NCBI RefSeq assembly: GCF_024055665.1 | Contig: NZ_JAMXMC010000004.1 | Location: forward strand, 248,001-312,000 | DNA from: Ideonella oryzae | Lineage (GTDB): Bacteria > Pseudomonadota > Gammaproteobacteria > Burkholderiales > Burkholderiaceae_C | Direction of reading: 5' to 3' | Length of the DNA stretch: 64,000 nucleotides | Shown here: positions 1-10,005 of the stretch, in pieces | Numbering within the stretch: position 1 is the stretch's first letter | Layout of the letters: the number at the start of each line of letters is the position of its first letter | Program-made: the position numbers and the translations under genes | The notes under the pieces: generated by a model | Told to the model about the DNA's origin: nothing | The model's input: the letters and a program-made list of their open reading frames with translations, nothing else | Databases searched by the model: none

Positions 1-2
1 GC

Positions 3-1943
3 GAGGGCTACCGCACCGGCCGCGGCAAGGTCGTCATGCGCGCCAAGGTCCACTTCGAGGACATCGACTGCGGCCAGCGCCAAGCGATCATCGTTGACGA
101 GATTCCCTATCAGGTCAACAAGAAGACGCTCCTGGAACGCATCGCCGAGCTGGTGCACGAGAAGAAGCTCGAGGGCATCAGCCACATCCAGGACGAGTCC
201 GACAAGTCCGGCATGCGGGTGGTGATCGAGCTCAAGCGCGGCGAAGTGCCCGAGGTGGTGCTCAACAACCTGTACAAGCAGACCCAGCTGCAGGATACCT
301 TCGGCATCAACATGGTGGCGCTGATGGATGGCCAGCCCAAGCTGTGCAACCTCAAGCAGCTGCTGGAGATCTTCCTGGAGCACCGCCGCGAGGTGGTGAC
401 CCGGCGCACCGTCTACGAACTGCGCAAGGCCCGCGAGCGCGGCCATGTGCTGGAAGGCCTGGCCGTCGCGCTGGCCAACATCGACGAATTCATCCGCATC
501 ATCAAGGAATCGCCCACCCCGCCGGTGGCCAAGCTGGCCCTGATGCAGCAGAGCTGGGACTCTTCGCTGGTGCGTGAGATGCTCTCGCGCGCCGAGGGCG
601 AAAACCCCGGTGGCGCCGCGGCGTACCGCCCGGAAGGCCTGCCAATGCAGCTCGGCATGCAGCCCGACGGTCTGTACCGCCTTTCCGAGGACCAGGCCGG
701 CGAGATTCTGCAGATGCGTCTGCAGCGCCTGACGGGCCTGGAGCAGGACAAGATCATCGGCGAGTACCGCGAGGTGATGGCCCAGATCGCCGACCTGCTG
801 GACATCCTGTCCAAGCCGGCGCGGGTGACGACGATCATCAGCGACGAACTGGTCGCCCTGCGCCAGGAATTCGGTCAAACCAAGGTCGGCGCACGCCGCT
901 CGGTGGTCGAACACAACGTGCAGGAACTGGGCACCGAGGATCTGATCACGCCCACCGACATGGTGGTGACACTCAGCCACACCGGCTACATCAAGAGCCA
1001 GCCGCTGGCCGAATACCGCGCCCAGCGCCGTGGCGGCCGCGGCAAGCAGGCCACCGCCACCAAGGAAGACGACTGGGTCGACCAGCTCTTCATCGCCAAC
1101 ACCCATGACTGGATCCTGTGCTTCAGCGATCTGGGACGGGTGTACTGGCTCAAGGTCTGGGAGGTGCCGCAGGGCGGCCGCGCCAGCCGTGGCAAGCCCA
1201 TCGTCAACATGTTCCCGCTGCAACCGGGCGAGAAGGTGACCGTGGTGCTGCCGCTGACCGGCGAGTTCCGCAGCTTCCCCGAAGATCACTACGTCTTCAT
1301 GGCCACCAAGATGGGCACGGTCAAGAAGACGCCGCTGAACGATTTCAGCAACCCGCGCAAGGCCGGCATCATCGCGGTGGGCCTGGACGAGGGAGACTTC
1401 CTGATCGGTGCCGCACTGACGGACGGCAAGCACGACGTCATGCTCTTCAGCGACAGCGGCAAGGCCGTGCGCTTTGACGAGGACGATGTGCGCCCGATGG
1501 GCCGCAGCGCCCGCGGCGTGCGCGGCATGATGCTGGAAGACGGCCAGTCGCTGATCGCGATGCTGGTGGCCGAGGACGAAACCCAGTCCGTGCTGACCGC
1601 CACCGAGAACGGCTTCGGCAAGCGCACCTCCATCGTCGAGTACACCCGCCACGGCCGTGGCACCAAGGGGATGATCGCCATCCAGCAGAGCGAGCGCAAC
1701 GGCAAGGTCGTGGCCGCCACGCTGGTGCGGCCGGAGGACGAGATCATGCTGATCACCGACAAGGGCGTGCTGGTGCGCACCCGCGTCGCCGAAATCCGCG
1801 AGCTGGGCCGCGCCACGCAGGGGGTCACGCTGATCGCCCTGGACGACGGCGCCAAGCTGAGCGGCCTGCAACGCATCGTCGAAAACGATGCAGGCGCCGC
1901 CGATGGCGACGCGAACGGTTCGACCGAGGACACTGCTGAATGA
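3..1943 (+). CDS. gyrA: DNA gyrase subunit A (5' truncated by window edge)
   Basis: A subunit of the GyrA2GyrB2 type II topoisomerase that introduces negative supercoils. The frame is open from base 3; the true start lies upstream. By comparison with E. coli GyrA, about 230 N-terminal residues are missing, including the active-site tyrosine. What remains is the rest of the breakage-reunion core, the tower and coiled coil, and the six-bladed C-terminal beta-pinwheel. The GyrA box QRRGGRGK (encoded near 1024-1047) separates GyrA from ParC. The motif EGYRTGRGKV at the window edge is also GyrA-typical. The C-terminus ends in an acidic, Ala/Gly/Asp-rich tail. The TGA stop overlaps the next ATG (ATGA). 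Confidence 0.97.
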   Translation, partial: EGYRTGRGKVVMRAKVHFEDIDCGQRQAIIVDEIPYQVNKKTLLERIAELVHEKKLEGISHIQDESDKSGMRVVIELKRGEVPEVVLNNLYKQTQLQDTFGINMVALMDGQPKLCNLKQLLEIFLEHRREVVTRRTVYELRKARERGHVLEGLAVALANIDEFIRIIKESPTPPVAKLALMQQSWDSSLVREMLSRAEGENPGGAAAYRPEGLPMQLGMQPDGLYRLSEDQAGEILQMRLQRLTGLEQDKIIGEYREVMAQIADLLDILSKPARVTTIISDELVALRQEFGQTKVGARRSVVEHNVQELGTEDLITPTDMVVTLSHTGYIKSQPLAEYRAQRRGGRGKQATATKEDDWVDQLFIANTHDWILCFSDLGRVYWLKVWEVPQGGRASRGKPIVNMFPLQPGEKVTVVLPLTGEFRSFPEDHYVFMATKMGTVKKTPLNDFSNPRKAGIIAVGLDEGDFLIGAALTDGKHDVMLFSDSGKAVRFDEDDVRPMGRSARGVRGMMLEDGQSLIAMLVAEDETQSVLTATENGFGKRTSIVEYTRHGRGTKGMIAIQQSERNGKVVAATLVRPEDEIMLITDKGVLVRTRVAEIRELGRATQGVTLIALDDGAKLSGLQRIVENDAGAADGDANGSTEDTAE

Positions 1944-2512
1944 CTCCCAAGATGACCCGCTGGACCGTGGCCCTGGCCGCCAGCCTGCTGCTGACCGGCC
2001 TGGCCCAAGCCCAAACAAAGAAGGATCTGGCCGCCAAGGTGGTCCAACTTCAGCAAATCTATTACAGCCGGATTGGTCAACAGTTGGCCGGGAACACGGC
2101 CCAGTCCCTGCTGCAGCAAGCTGGGGCCGCGATATCTCAGTTGCCTGCTGACAAACGCGAAGCTGTTGCCAAGGACGTTCAAGCCGATGTCAAAAAGTTC
2201 TACGACAGCACCTCGGCCACGCTGACTGACAAAGCAGGAAAGATCGCACTCGCAAACGTACCTGCCGAGTTGGAGTCCAAGTTCAGCGAAGAGGAACTCA
2301 AGCAGATCATCGCGTTTTTGGAATCGCCTGTTTCCAAGAAGTTCGATGACACCATGGGCAGCACCATGGGAATGGTGACCGACAAGTTGCTAACCGATTC
2401 GCGCAGCGTCATGGAGCCCAAAATCAAAGCGCTGCAGGAGTCGATCCAAAAGCGCCTGAGTGCAGCCGCCAGCACGCCGGCCGCTTCGGCCGCCAAGCCC
2501 GCCAAGAAGTAA
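1940..2512 (+). CDS. Exported DUF2059 family protein
   Basis: A 190-residue protein with an apparent Sec signal peptide: a Lys/Arg n-region, a Leu/Ala-rich core, and probable cleavage after the Ala-Gln-Ala near residue 25. The middle (about residues 95-150) carries the amphipathic [17 protein letters not shown]-type helix typical of DUF2059, whose biochemical role is unknown. It ends in an Ala/Pro/Lys-rich tail. The start overlaps the gyrA stop by four bases, so translation is probably coupled. Several stretches (for example 2161-2320) use more A/T-ending codons than the neighbouring genes. Family assignment is from motif resemblance; function is not inferred. Confidence 0.8.
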   Translation: MTPKMTRWTVALAASLLLTGLAQAQTKKDLAAKVVQLQQIYYSRIGQQLAGNTAQSLLQQAGAAISQLPADKREAVAKDVQADVKKFYDSTSATLTDKAGKIALANVPAELESKFSEEELKQIIAFLESPVSKKFDDTMGSTMGMVTDKLLTDSRSVMEPKIKALQESIQKRLSAAASTPAASAAKPAKK

Positions 2513-2534
2513 CCTCTCACCTCCGCCCACGCGC

Positions 2535-3638
2535 ATGAGCACGCCGCACCGCCCCTACAACTTCTCCGCCGGCCCGGCTGTCCTGCCCGAAGAGGTGCTG
2601 CGCCAGGCCGCCGAGGAGATGCTGGACTGGCATGGCTCGGGCATGAGCGTGATGGAGATGAGCCACCGCGGCAAGGAATTCATCTCCATCTACGAGGACG
2701 CAGAGCGCACCGTGCGTGCGCTGCTGCAGGTGCCGGCGAATTTCCGCATTCTGTTCATGCAGGGTGGCGGTCTGGGCGAGAACGCCATCGTGCCGATGAA
2801 CCTCTCCCGAGGCGGCCTGGTGGACGTGGTCGTCACCGGCTCCTGGAGCCAGAAGTCACTCAAAGAGGCCGGCAAGTACGCCGATGCCCGCGCCGCCGCC
2901 AGCAACGAGGCCGATGGCCACCACAGCCTGCCTGCGCCGGCCGGCTGGCAGTTGCGTGACGGTGCAGCCTACGCGCACATCTGCTCCAACGAGACGATCC
3001 ACGGCATCGAGTACCCCGAACTGCCCGATCTGGCGGCCCTGGGCAGCACCGCCCCCCTGGTGGTCGACGCCTCCTCGCACATCCTCTCGCGCGGCATCGA
3101 CTGGTCCCGCGTGGGCGCGCTGTTCGCCGGCGCGCAGAAGAACATCGGCCCGGCCGGCGTGACCCTGGTCTTCGTGCGCGAGGACCTGCTGGACCGCGCC
3201 CTGCCCATCTGCCCCTCGGCCTTCAACTACAAGTTGGTGGCCGAGAACCAGTCCATGTTCAACACCCCGCCGACGTACGGCATCTACATCGCCGGTCTGG
3301 TCTTCCAGTGGGTCCAGCGCCAGGGCGGGGTGCCCGAAATGGAGCGGCGCGCCATCGCCCGCTCCACCCTGGTCTACGACGCCCTGGACCACAGCGACGG
3401 CTTCTACCGCAACCCGGTGGCGCCCGCTGCCCGCTCCCGGATGAACATCCCGTTCTTCCTGGCGGATGAATCGCTCAACGACGCCTTCCTCGCCGGAGCA
3501 CGCGAGGCAGGCCTGCTGCAACTCAAGGGCCACAAGTCCGTGGGGGGCATGCGCGCTTCGCTCTACAACGCCATGCCGCTCGCCGGTGCCCAGGCACTGG
3601 TGGATTACCTCCAAGACTTTGCCCGCCGCCATGGCTGA
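2535..3638 (+). CDS. serC: Phosphoserine aminotransferase
   Basis: PLP-dependent class V aminotransferase that converts 3-phosphohydroxypyruvate and glutamate to phosphoserine; it also acts in pyridoxine synthesis. It has 367 residues, normal for SerC. The N-terminus [17 protein letters not shown] is the family signature, and the PLP lysine lies in [10 protein letters not shown] near residue 203. I chose the ATG at 2535 because an upstream in-frame start would add about 25 residues encoded inside the previous gene, and family proteins begin just before YNFSAGP. The stop lies inside the pheA start region, so serC, pheA and tyrA look like one operon. Confidence 0.96.
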   Translation: MSTPHRPYNFSAGPAVLPEEVLRQAAEEMLDWHGSGMSVMEMSHRGKEFISIYEDAERTVRALLQVPANFRILFMQGGGLGENAIVPMNLSRGGLVDVVVTGSWSQKSLKEAGKYADARAAASNEADGHHSLPAPAGWQLRDGAAYAHICSNETIHGIEYPELPDLAALGSTAPLVVDASSHILSRGIDWSRVGALFAGAQKNIGPAGVTLVFVREDLLDRALPICPSAFNYKLVAENQSMFNTPPTYGIYIAGLVFQWVQRQGGVPEMERRAIARSTLVYDALDHSDGFYRNPVAPAARSRMNIPFFLADESLNDAFLAGAREAGLLQLKGHKSVGGMRASLYNAMPLAGAQALVDYLQDFARRHG

Positions 3639-4746
3639 CCCCCAAGCCACCCCGCCCGACGTTCCCGAAGAACTGCTGGCCCTGCGCCACCAGATCGACA
3701 CCCTCGACCGCGACCTGCTGGCCCTGGTCAACCGGCGCGCAGCGCTGGCCCAGGCCGTGGGCGAGATCAAGAAGAAGGAAGGCTCGGTCGTCTTCCGCCC
3801 CGAGCGCGAGGCCCAGGTCATCGATGGCCTGAAAGCCGTCAACCCCGGCCCGCTGAAGACCGAAAGCATCGCCCCCATCTGGCGCGAGGTGATGTCGGCC
3901 TGCCGCGCCCTGGAGACGCCCACCCGCGTGGCCTTCCTCGGCCCGGCCGGCACTTTCAGCGAGGAAGCTGCCCTGGGCTTCTTTGGCGCCTCCATCGTGC
4001 GGGTGCCCTGCGCCAGCATCGACGATGTGTTTCGCACCACCGCCGCCGGCGCGGCCGACTTCGGTGTGGTGCCGGTCGAGAACTCCACCGAGGGCGTGGT
4101 CGCCCGCTCGCTGGATATTTTCCTGACCACCCCGCTGTTCATCATCGGCGAGACCAGCCTCTTCGTGCGGCACAACCTGCTGCGCAAGGAAAACCAGCTG
4201 GAAGGCATCGAGGCTGTGGTGGCCCACCCGCAGGCCCTGGCGCAGTGCCACGGCTGGCTGTCGGCCCACCTGCCCCAGGTGGAGCGCCGCCCGGTCTCCA
4301 GCAACGCCGAAGGGGCCCGCCTGGCGGCCCTGGACCCGAAGCTGGCGGCCATTGCCAGCGCACGCGCGGGCAGCGAGTACGGTCTGCACCTGGTCGCTCC
4401 CGCCATCCAGGACGACACCCACAACCGTACCCGCTTCGCCATCGTCACCGATCCGCACCGCCACCCCGTGCCACGCGCCTCGGGCCACGACTGCACCAGC
4501 CTGGTGGTTTCGGTGAGCAACCGGCCCGGTGCCGTGCACGACATGCTGGTGCCACTCAAGCAGCACGGCGTGTCGATGACGCGCTTCGAATCCCGCCCGG
4601 CGCGGTCCGGTCAGTGGGAGTACTACTTCTACATCGACTTGCAGGGCCACCCGGACGACCCGCAGGTGGCCACCGCGCTGCGCGAGTTGCGCAGTGCCTG
4701 CGCTTACTTCAAGGTGCTGGGCACCTACCCGCTGGACGTGCACTGA
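3631..4746 (+). CDS. pheA: Bifunctional chorismate mutase / prephenate dehydratase (P-protein)
   Basis: Converts chorismate to prephenate and then to phenylpyruvate for phenylalanine synthesis. Its 371 residues hold three parts in order: an AroQ-type helical chorismate mutase (about 14-100), the prephenate dehydratase lobes (about 105-285) with the conserved TRF motif in HNRTRFAIV, and a C-terminal ACT domain (about 297-370) with the ESRP motif expected for phenylalanine feedback inhibition. The ATG at 3631 overlaps the end of serC by eight bases. It is followed three bases later by tyrA, so the phenylalanine and tyrosine branches are co-transcribed. Confidence 0.96.
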   Translation: MADPQATPPDVPEELLALRHQIDTLDRDLLALVNRRAALAQAVGEIKKKEGSVVFRPEREAQVIDGLKAVNPGPLKTESIAPIWREVMSACRALETPTRVAFLGPAGTFSEEAALGFFGASIVRVPCASIDDVFRTTAAGAADFGVVPVENSTEGVVARSLDIFLTTPLFIIGETSLFVRHNLLRKENQLEGIEAVVAHPQALAQCHGWLSAHLPQVERRPVSSNAEGARLAALDPKLAAIASARAGSEYGLHLVAPAIQDDTHNRTRFAIVTDPHRHPVPRASGHDCTSLVVSVSNRPGAVHDMLVPLKQHGVSMTRFESRPARSGQWEYYFYIDLQGHPDDPQVATALRELRSACAYFKVLGTYPLDVH

Positions 4747-4749
4747 GCC

Positions 4750-5634
4750 ATGGCGGCGATGTTCAAGCAACTCGGCCTGATCGGCTGCGGCCTGATGGGC
4801 GGCTCCTTCGCCCTGGCCATGAAGCAAGCCGGGCTGGTGGACCGGGTGATCGGCTACAGCAAGTCGCCCTCCACCACCGAGAAGGCCAGGCAGCTGGGCG
4901 TGATCGACCAGGCCGCCGAGAGCGCGCTGCTGGCCGTCTCCGGCGCCGACGTGGTGCTGCTGGCGGTGCCGGTGGCGGCCACCGAGCCCACCTTCAAGGC
5001 CATCCGCCACCTGGTCAGCCCCCACACCCTGTTCATGGATGTGGGCAGCACCAAGCGCGATGTGGTGGACGCCGCCCGCCGTGCCCTGAAGGACCGCGTC
5101 GGCGCCTTCGTGCCGGCCCACCCCATCGCGGGCAAGGAACTCTCTGGCGTGCAGCACGCCGATGCTCAGCTCTATCGCGAGCAGCAGGTCATCCTCACCC
5201 CCTTGCCCCAGACCCGACCGGAGCTGGTCGAGAAGGCCCGGGCCCTCTGGGGTGCCTTGGGGGCGCGGGTGAGGGTGATGACGCCGGAGGCCCACGATGC
5301 CGCCTTCGCGGCCGTGAGCCACTTTCCCCACCTGCTGGCCTTTGCCTACTTCACCGGCATCCTGCAGCAGGAACAGGCCGAAGAGTTCCTGCGCCTGGCC
5401 GGCCCGGGCTTCCGCGACTTCACCCGCATCGCGGCCAGCGATCCGGCGATGTGGCGTGACGTGCTGATCGCCAACCGCGAGGAAATCCTCAAGCAGTCCG
5501 AATTCTTCCGTGGCGCCCTGGGCGTGCTGGAGCAGACCCTGAGAGACTGCGAAGGCGACGCGCTGGAGGCGCTGGTGCGTGGCGTGTCCGAGGCTCGCAG
5601 CCACTGGCGCATGGGCTCCGGCCGCCCGCGCTGA
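4750..5634 (+). CDS. tyrA: Prephenate dehydrogenase
   Basis: NAD(P)-dependent oxidative decarboxylation of prephenate to 4-hydroxyphenylpyruvate (tyrosine branch). The 294-residue protein starts with a Rossmann fold, GCGLMGGSFA at residues 11-20. It has the catalytic-region AHPIAGKE motif and the HFPHLLAFAY helix of the dimerisation domain. No ACT or chorismate mutase domain is fused, so it is a monofunctional TyrA. A second ATG nine bases downstream (4759) is an equally possible start. A GC-rich hairpin followed by a short T run lies just after the stop. Confidence 0.95.
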   Translation: MAAMFKQLGLIGCGLMGGSFALAMKQAGLVDRVIGYSKSPSTTEKARQLGVIDQAAESALLAVSGADVVLLAVPVAATEPTFKAIRHLVSPHTLFMDVGSTKRDVVDAARRALKDRVGAFVPAHPIAGKELSGVQHADAQLYREQQVILTPLPQTRPELVEKARALWGALGARVRVMTPEAHDAAFAAVSHFPHLLAFAYFTGILQQEQAEEFLRLAGPGFRDFTRIAASDPAMWRDVLIANREEILKQSEFFRGALGVLEQTLRDCEGDALEALVRGVSEARSHWRMGSGRPR

Positions 5635-5653
5635 GGCCTTTTCTCCCTGACGC

Positions 5654-5682
5654 CGGCCCGCCTGCCTTGCCGGGCCGCTTTT
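5654..5682 (+). terminator. Possible weak terminator after tyrA
   Basis: A seven-base stem CGGCCCG (5654-5660) pairs with CGGGCCG (5671-5677) across a ten-base loop and is followed by CTTTT. The T run is short and the next gene starts 14 bases later. It may attenuate rather than fully end transcription into aroA/cmk. Confidence 0.4.
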
Positions 5683-5695
5683 CCTGTCGTCCGCC

Positions 5696-7711
5696 ATGTA
5701 CACGACCGAATTCCTCGACCTCCCTCCCCTGGTCCGTGCCGGTGGCCGCGTGCGTCTGCCCGGCTCCAAGAGCATCTCCAACCGTGTGCTGCTGCTGGCC
5801 GGTCTGGCGGCCGGCACCACCGAAGTCCATGATCTGCTGGATTCGGACGACACGCGGGTGATGCTCGACGCCCTGCGCCTGCTGGGCTGTGGCCTGCAAC
5901 GTGACGGCGAGGTGCTGAAGGTCACCGGGCTGGGCGGACAGCTGGCCCGCAAGGACACCCAGCTCTTCCTGGGCAATGCCGGCACCGCCATGCGGCCGCT
6001 GACGGCTGCCCTGGCCGTGCTGGCAGCCAGCCAGGGCGGCCAGTTCCAGCTCTCAGGTGTGGCCCGCATGCACGAACGGCCGATTGGCGACTTGGTGCAG
6101 GCCCTGCGCCAGCTGGGCTGCCCGGTGGCCGACCTGGGACAGCCGGGGTTCCCGCCGCTGCAGGTGGGTGATGGCGCACTGCACGCCCTGAACACCGCGG
6201 CCCCCATCCGCGTGCGCGGCGATGTCTCCAGCCAGTTCCTCACCGCCCTGCTGCTGGCCCTGCCCCTGGTCACCGCCCAGGGCCCGGTGGCCATCGAGGT
6301 CGACGGCGAGCTGATCTCCAAGCCCTACATCGACATCACGCTGCGCCTGCTGGCGCGCTTCGGCATCGCAGTGGAGCGCGAGGGCTACCAGCGCTTCGTG
6401 CTGCCTCAGGGCTCGGCCTACCGCACCCCCGGCCGCATCCATGTGGAGGGTGATGCCTCGTCGGCTTCCTATTTCATCGCGCTGGGCGCCATCGCGGGCA
6501 CGGACCAGCCGGTGCGCATCGAAGGTGTGGGGCTGGACTCCATCCAGGGCGACATCCGCTTCGTCGAAGCCGCCCAGGCCATGGGCGCGCAGGTGATGGG
6601 TGGCCCGGGCTGGCTGGAGGTGCAGCGCGGTGCCTGGCCGCTCAAAGCCCTGACGCTGGACTGCAACCACATCCCCGACGCGGCCATGACCCTGGCCGTG
6701 ATGGCGCTCTACGCCGACGGCCCCACCCGGCTGAACAACATCGCGAGCTGGCGGGTGAAGGAAACCGACCGCATCGCCGCCATGGCCACCGAGCTGCGCA
6801 AGCTGGGTGCCACCGTCACCGAGGGCCCCGACTTCATCGAGATCCAGCCCCTGGCCGGCCCCTGGCAGGCGGCCAGCATCCACACCTACGACGACCACCG
6901 CATGGCCATGTGCCTGTCGCTGGCCGCCTTCAACCCGCTGGTGGCGGGTGAACCCGGTGCCCCGGTGCGCATCCTGGACCCCAAGTGCGTGGGCAAGACC
7001 TTCCCGGACTACTTCGAGACCCTGTTCGAGGTGGTCACGCCTGCCGCGAACCAGGTGCCGGTGTTGACCGTCGACGGCCCCACCGCCTCCGGCAAGGGCA
7101 CGTTGGCCAGCGAGCTGGCCCGCCGGCTGGGCTTCCACCTGCTCGATTCTGGCGCCCTGTACCGGGCCACAGCCCTGGCCGCTCAGGATGCCGGCGTCTC
7201 CCTGGACGACGAGGCGGCCCTGGCCGAGTTGGCCGGGCGCCTGGCGCTGCGTTTCGAGGGCCAGCGCGTCTACCTGGCCGGGCGGGACATCACCGATCCG
7301 CTGCGCCTCGAATCCACCGGGGGCATGGCCTCGCGGGTGTCGGTGCACCCCGCCGTGCGCCAGGCCCTGCACCAGCTGCAGCTCTCCTTCCGCCGGGCCC
7401 CGGGCCTGGTGGCCGATGGCCGCGACATGGGCACGGTGATCTTTCCCGGCGCCTCGCTCAAGGTGTTTCTCACCGCCAGCGTCGAGCAGCGGGCCGAGCG
7501 GCGCTATAAGCAGTTGATTTCCAAGGGGGTTTCTGCTAACCTTCCGCAGATTCAGTCTGACCTGCGGTTGCGGGACGAGCGGGATGCGAACCGATCGGTT
7601 GCACCTTGCAGGCCGGCTGAAGATGCGATGCTGCTGGACAACTCGGCGCTGTCGATCGAAGACTCGGTCGTGCAATGCCTGGGCTGGTGGCGGCAACGCA
7701 GGCCGTTCTGA
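5696..7711 (+). CDS. aroA/cmk: Fused 3-phosphoshikimate 1-carboxyvinyltransferase / cytidylate kinase
   Basis: One 671-residue frame encodes two enzymes. Residues 1 to about 445 are EPSP synthase of the shikimate pathway, with GSKSISNR near the N-terminus, [13 protein letters not shown], and the late [12 protein letters not shown] motif. From about residue 455 follows CMP/dCMP kinase, with the P-loop [18 protein letters not shown], a [11 protein letters not shown] stretch and the RDERD lid near the end. The join is a short [11 protein letters not shown]-type linker with no stop or start between the parts. The same fusion is known in several Burkholderiales. It places an aromatic-pathway and a nucleotide enzyme under one start, directly before rpsA. 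Confidence 0.95.
   Translation: MYTTEFLDLPPLVRAGGRVRLPGSKSISNRVLLLAGLAAGTTEVHDLLDSDDTRVMLDALRLLGCGLQRDGEVLKVTGLGGQLARKDTQLFLGNAGTAMRPLTAALAVLAASQGGQFQLSGVARMHERPIGDLVQALRQLGCPVADLGQPGFPPLQVGDGALHALNTAAPIRVRGDVSSQFLTALLLALPLVTAQGPVAIEVDGELISKPYIDITLRLLARFGIAVEREGYQRFVLPQGSAYRTPGRIHVEGDASSASYFIALGAIAGTDQPVRIEGVGLDSIQGDIRFVEAAQAMGAQVMGGPGWLEVQRGAWPLKALTLDCNHIPDAAMTLAVMALYADGPTRLNNIASWRVKETDRIAAMATELRKLGATVTEGPDFIEIQPLAGPWQAASIHTYDDHRMAMCLSLAAFNPLVAGEPGAPVRILDPKCVGKTFPDYFETLFEVVTPAANQVPVLTVDGPTASGKGTLASELARRLGFHLLDSGALYRATALAAQDAGVSLDDEAALAELAGRLALRFEGQRVYLAGRDITDPLRLESTGGMASRVSVHPAVRQALHQLQLSFRRAPGLVADGRDMGTVIFPGASLKVFLTASVEQRAERRYKQLISKGVSANLPQIQSDLRLRDERDANRSVAPCRPAEDAMLLDNSALSIEDSVVQCLGWWRQRRPF
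7514..7542 (+). promoter_or_regulatory. Candidate rpsA promoter inside the cmk coding part
   Basis: TTGATT (7514-7519) is followed after 17 bases by TAACCT (7537-7542), preceded by an extended -10 TGC. The match is modest. It coincides with a run of A/T-ending codons in an otherwise GC3-rich gene. rpsA of E. coli is also known to have promoters within or near cmk. Confidence 0.35.
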
Positions 7712-7859
7712 GCTGCTCACTCGGTTCGGCTGGGCCCACCACCCTTCCCTCCTGGCGCGTCCTGTGCCTTCAAGGGCGGTGAATCCGTCAACCTAACCCC
7801 AGCGGCCTTGCAAACCGCACAGCTGTCGGCGGCGTCCGCCCGCTGACTCAGGAAATCCC

Positions 7860-9569
7860 ATGTCCCAGACTCAAACCGCCGATTTCGGTGGAGACTCCTT
7901 CGCCGCTCTGTTCGAGGAATCGCTGCAGAAGAGCGAAATGCGCTCGGGTGAAGTCATCACCGCCGAGGTGGTGCGCATCGAGCACAGCTTCGTGGTCGTC
8001 AATGCCGGCCTGAAGAGCGAAGCCTATGTGCCCATCGACGAATTCAAGAACGACCAGGGCGAAATCGAAGTCCAGGTCGGCGACTTCGTCTCGGTGGCCA
8101 TCGACGCCGTCGAAAACGGCTACGGCGACACCATCCTGTCGCGCGACAAGGCCAAGCGCCTGGCCTCCTGGCTGTCGCTGGAAACCGCTCTGGAGTCTGG
8201 CGACTTCGTGACCGGCACCGTCTCCGGCAAGGTCAAGGGTGGCCTGACCGTTCTGGTCAACGGCATCCGCGCCTTCCTGCCCGGCTCGCTGCTGGACACC
8301 CGCCCCGTGAAGGACATGTCGCCCTTCGAGGGCAAGACCATGGAATTCAAGGTCATCAAGCTCGACCGCAAGCGCAACAACGTCGTGCTGTCGCGCCGTG
8401 CCGTGGTTGAAGCCTCGATGGGCGAAGAGCGCGCCAAGCTGCTGGAGACGCTGCACGAAGGTGCCATCGTCAACGGCGTGGTCAAGAACATCACCGAATA
8501 CGGTGCGTTCGTGGACCTGGGCGGCATCGACGGCCTGCTGCACATCACCGACATGGCATGGCGCCGTGTCCGTCACCCGAGCGAAGTGGTGACCGTGGGT
8601 CAAGAGCTGACCGCCAAGGTCCTGAAGTTCGACGCCGAGAAGAACCGCGTTTCGCTGGGCATCAAGCAACTGGGCGATGACCCCTGGATGGGCGTGGCCC
8701 GCCGCTACCCGACGGGCACCCGCCTGTTCGGCAAGGTCACCAACATCGCCGACTACGGTGCCTTCGTCGAGATCGAGCCGGGCATCGAAGGCCTGGTGCA
8801 CGTCTCCGAGATGGACTGGACCAACAAGAACGTCGCTCCCTCCAAGGTGGTCACCCTGGGCGAGGAAGTCGAAGTCATGGTCCTGGAAATCGACGAAGAC
8901 AAGCGTCGCATCTCCCTGGGCATGAAGCAGTGCAAGGCCAACCCCTGGGAAGAGTTCTCGGCCACCGTCAAGCGCGGCGACCGCGTCAAGGGCCCGATCA
9001 AGTCGATCACCGACTTCGGCGTCTTCGTGGGTCTGGCTGCCGGCATCGACGGCCTGGTGCACCTGTCCGACCTGTCGTGGCACGAAGCGGGCGAAACCGC
9101 TGTGCGCAACTACAAGAAGGGCCAGGAAGTCGAAGCGATCGTTCTGGGCATCGACGTCGAGCGCGAGCGCATCTCCCTGGGCATCAAGCAGCTGGATGGC
9201 GACCCCTTCGCGACCTTCACCTCGGTCAATGACCGCGGCGTGATCGTGAACGGCACCGTCAAGACCGTCGACGCCCGTGGCGCCGAAGTGCAGCTGGCCG
9301 ACGATGTGATGGGCTACCTGCGCGCTTCCGAAATCAGCCGCGACCGCGTCGAAGACGCCCGCAACGTGCTGAAGGAAGGCGACGAAGTCTCGGTGATGAT
9401 CGTCAACGTGGACCGCAAGACCCGCAACATCCAGCTGTCGATCAAGGCCAAGGACCAAGCCGACCAGCAGGAAGCCATGCAGCGTCTGTCCGCCGAGAAC
9501 ACCGGCAACGCCGGCACCACCAGCCTGGGCGCCCTGCTGCGCGCCAAGCTGGACCAAGGCAGCAACTGA
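7860..9569 (+). CDS. rpsA: 30S ribosomal protein S1
   Basis: The large mRNA-binding protein of the 30S subunit, needed to start translation on structured or weak-SD messages. The 569 residues contain six S1/OB-fold repeats; repeats 3-6 each show the YGAFV-type and HISDMAW/HVSEMDW-type motifs. The start is supported by AGGAA at 7850-7854, six bases before ATG. A 148-base leader separates it from aroA/cmk. The start [20 protein letters not shown] aligns with other betaproteobacterial S1 proteins. S1 usually controls its own translation through its leader; no specific element is recognisable here. Confidence 0.97.
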   Translation: MSQTQTADFGGDSFAALFEESLQKSEMRSGEVITAEVVRIEHSFVVVNAGLKSEAYVPIDEFKNDQGEIEVQVGDFVSVAIDAVENGYGDTILSRDKAKRLASWLSLETALESGDFVTGTVSGKVKGGLTVLVNGIRAFLPGSLLDTRPVKDMSPFEGKTMEFKVIKLDRKRNNVVLSRRAVVEASMGEERAKLLETLHEGAIVNGVVKNITEYGAFVDLGGIDGLLHITDMAWRRVRHPSEVVTVGQELTAKVLKFDAEKNRVSLGIKQLGDDPWMGVARRYPTGTRLFGKVTNIADYGAFVEIEPGIEGLVHVSEMDWTNKNVAPSKVVTLGEEVEVMVLEIDEDKRRISLGMKQCKANPWEEFSATVKRGDRVKGPIKSITDFGVFVGLAAGIDGLVHLSDLSWHEAGETAVRNYKKGQEVEAIVLGIDVERERISLGIKQLDGDPFATFTSVNDRGVIVNGTVKTVDARGAEVQLADDVMGYLRASEISRDRVEDARNVLKEGDEVSVMIVNVDRKTRNIQLSIKAKDQADQQEAMQRLSAENTGNAGTTSLGALLRAKLDQGSN

Positions 9570-9622
9570 TCGCTGTCCACCGACGTCTGTTCCTCCACCC
9601 GACCCGAGCCCTGTCCTGACCC

Positions 9623-9931
9623 ATGACGCGTTCTGATCTCGTTGCCAAGCTGGCTGAGCGATTTGCCCAACTGACGCAGCGCGACACCGAGTTCGCGGTC
9701 AAGACCACGCTCGATGCGATGTCCGACGCCCTGGCGCGCGGGCACCGCATCGAGATTCGGGGCTTCGGGAGCTTCTCGATCAGCCGCCGACCGCCGCGCA
9801 TGGGCCGCAACCCACGCTCCGGCGAGAAGGTGACGATTCCCGAGAAGCTGGTGCCGCACTTCAAACCGGGCAAAGCCCTGCGCGAGGGTGTGGATGCCAG
9901 CCTGCCGGTGGACAATACAGACGGTCGGTAA
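9623..9931 (+). CDS. ihfB: Integration host factor subunit beta
   Basis: Nucleoid protein that pairs with IHF-alpha and bends DNA sharply, serving recombination, replication and transcription. The 102 residues have the HU/IHF fold. The beta-arm signature [26 protein letters not shown] contains the intercalating-proline region (written here only as the family motif, positions about 43-68). [14 protein letters not shown] at the N-terminus is IhfB-typical. It lies 53 bases after rpsA, the standard proteobacterial order, and ends in front of a strong intrinsic terminator. Confidence 0.95.
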   Translation: MTRSDLVAKLAERFAQLTQRDTEFAVKTTLDAMSDALARGHRIEIRGFGSFSISRRPPRMGRNPRSGEKVTIPEKLVPHFKPGKALREGVDASLPVDNTDGR

Positions 9932-9935
9932 GCGC

Positions 9936-9951
9936 CTGCTCTTCGGGGCAG
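9936..9951 (+). other. UUCG-loop hairpin after ihfB
   Basis: CTGCTC (9936-9941) pairs with GGGCAG (9946-9951) around a TTCG tetraloop, five bases after the ihfB stop. A UUCG loop gives a very stable RNA hairpin. It may protect the 3' end of the rpsA-ihfB message ahead of the terminator at 9977. Confidence 0.5.
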
Positions 9952-9976
9952 ACGCCCCTTGGAACACACTCATCGA

Positions 9977-10001
9977 CGCTCGGGCCCTCCCGGGCGTTTT
10001 T
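9977..10001 (+). terminator. Intrinsic terminator of the rpsA-ihfB unit
   Basis: CGCTCGGG (9977-9984) and CCCGGGCG (9989-9996) form an eight-base GC-rich stem (one GT pair) with a CCCT loop, followed by TTTTT. It ends only four bases before the ATG of the next gene. Confidence 0.8.
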
Positions 10002-10005
10002 CATC

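Noticed and set aside
185-193. Reading HEVGHGLGF in the secreted protease as a classical metzincin site with a close third ligand (residue numbers of the 54119-55570 product)
   Set aside because: The residue at the expected third-His position is Ala; a distant His443 with Met454 fits better.
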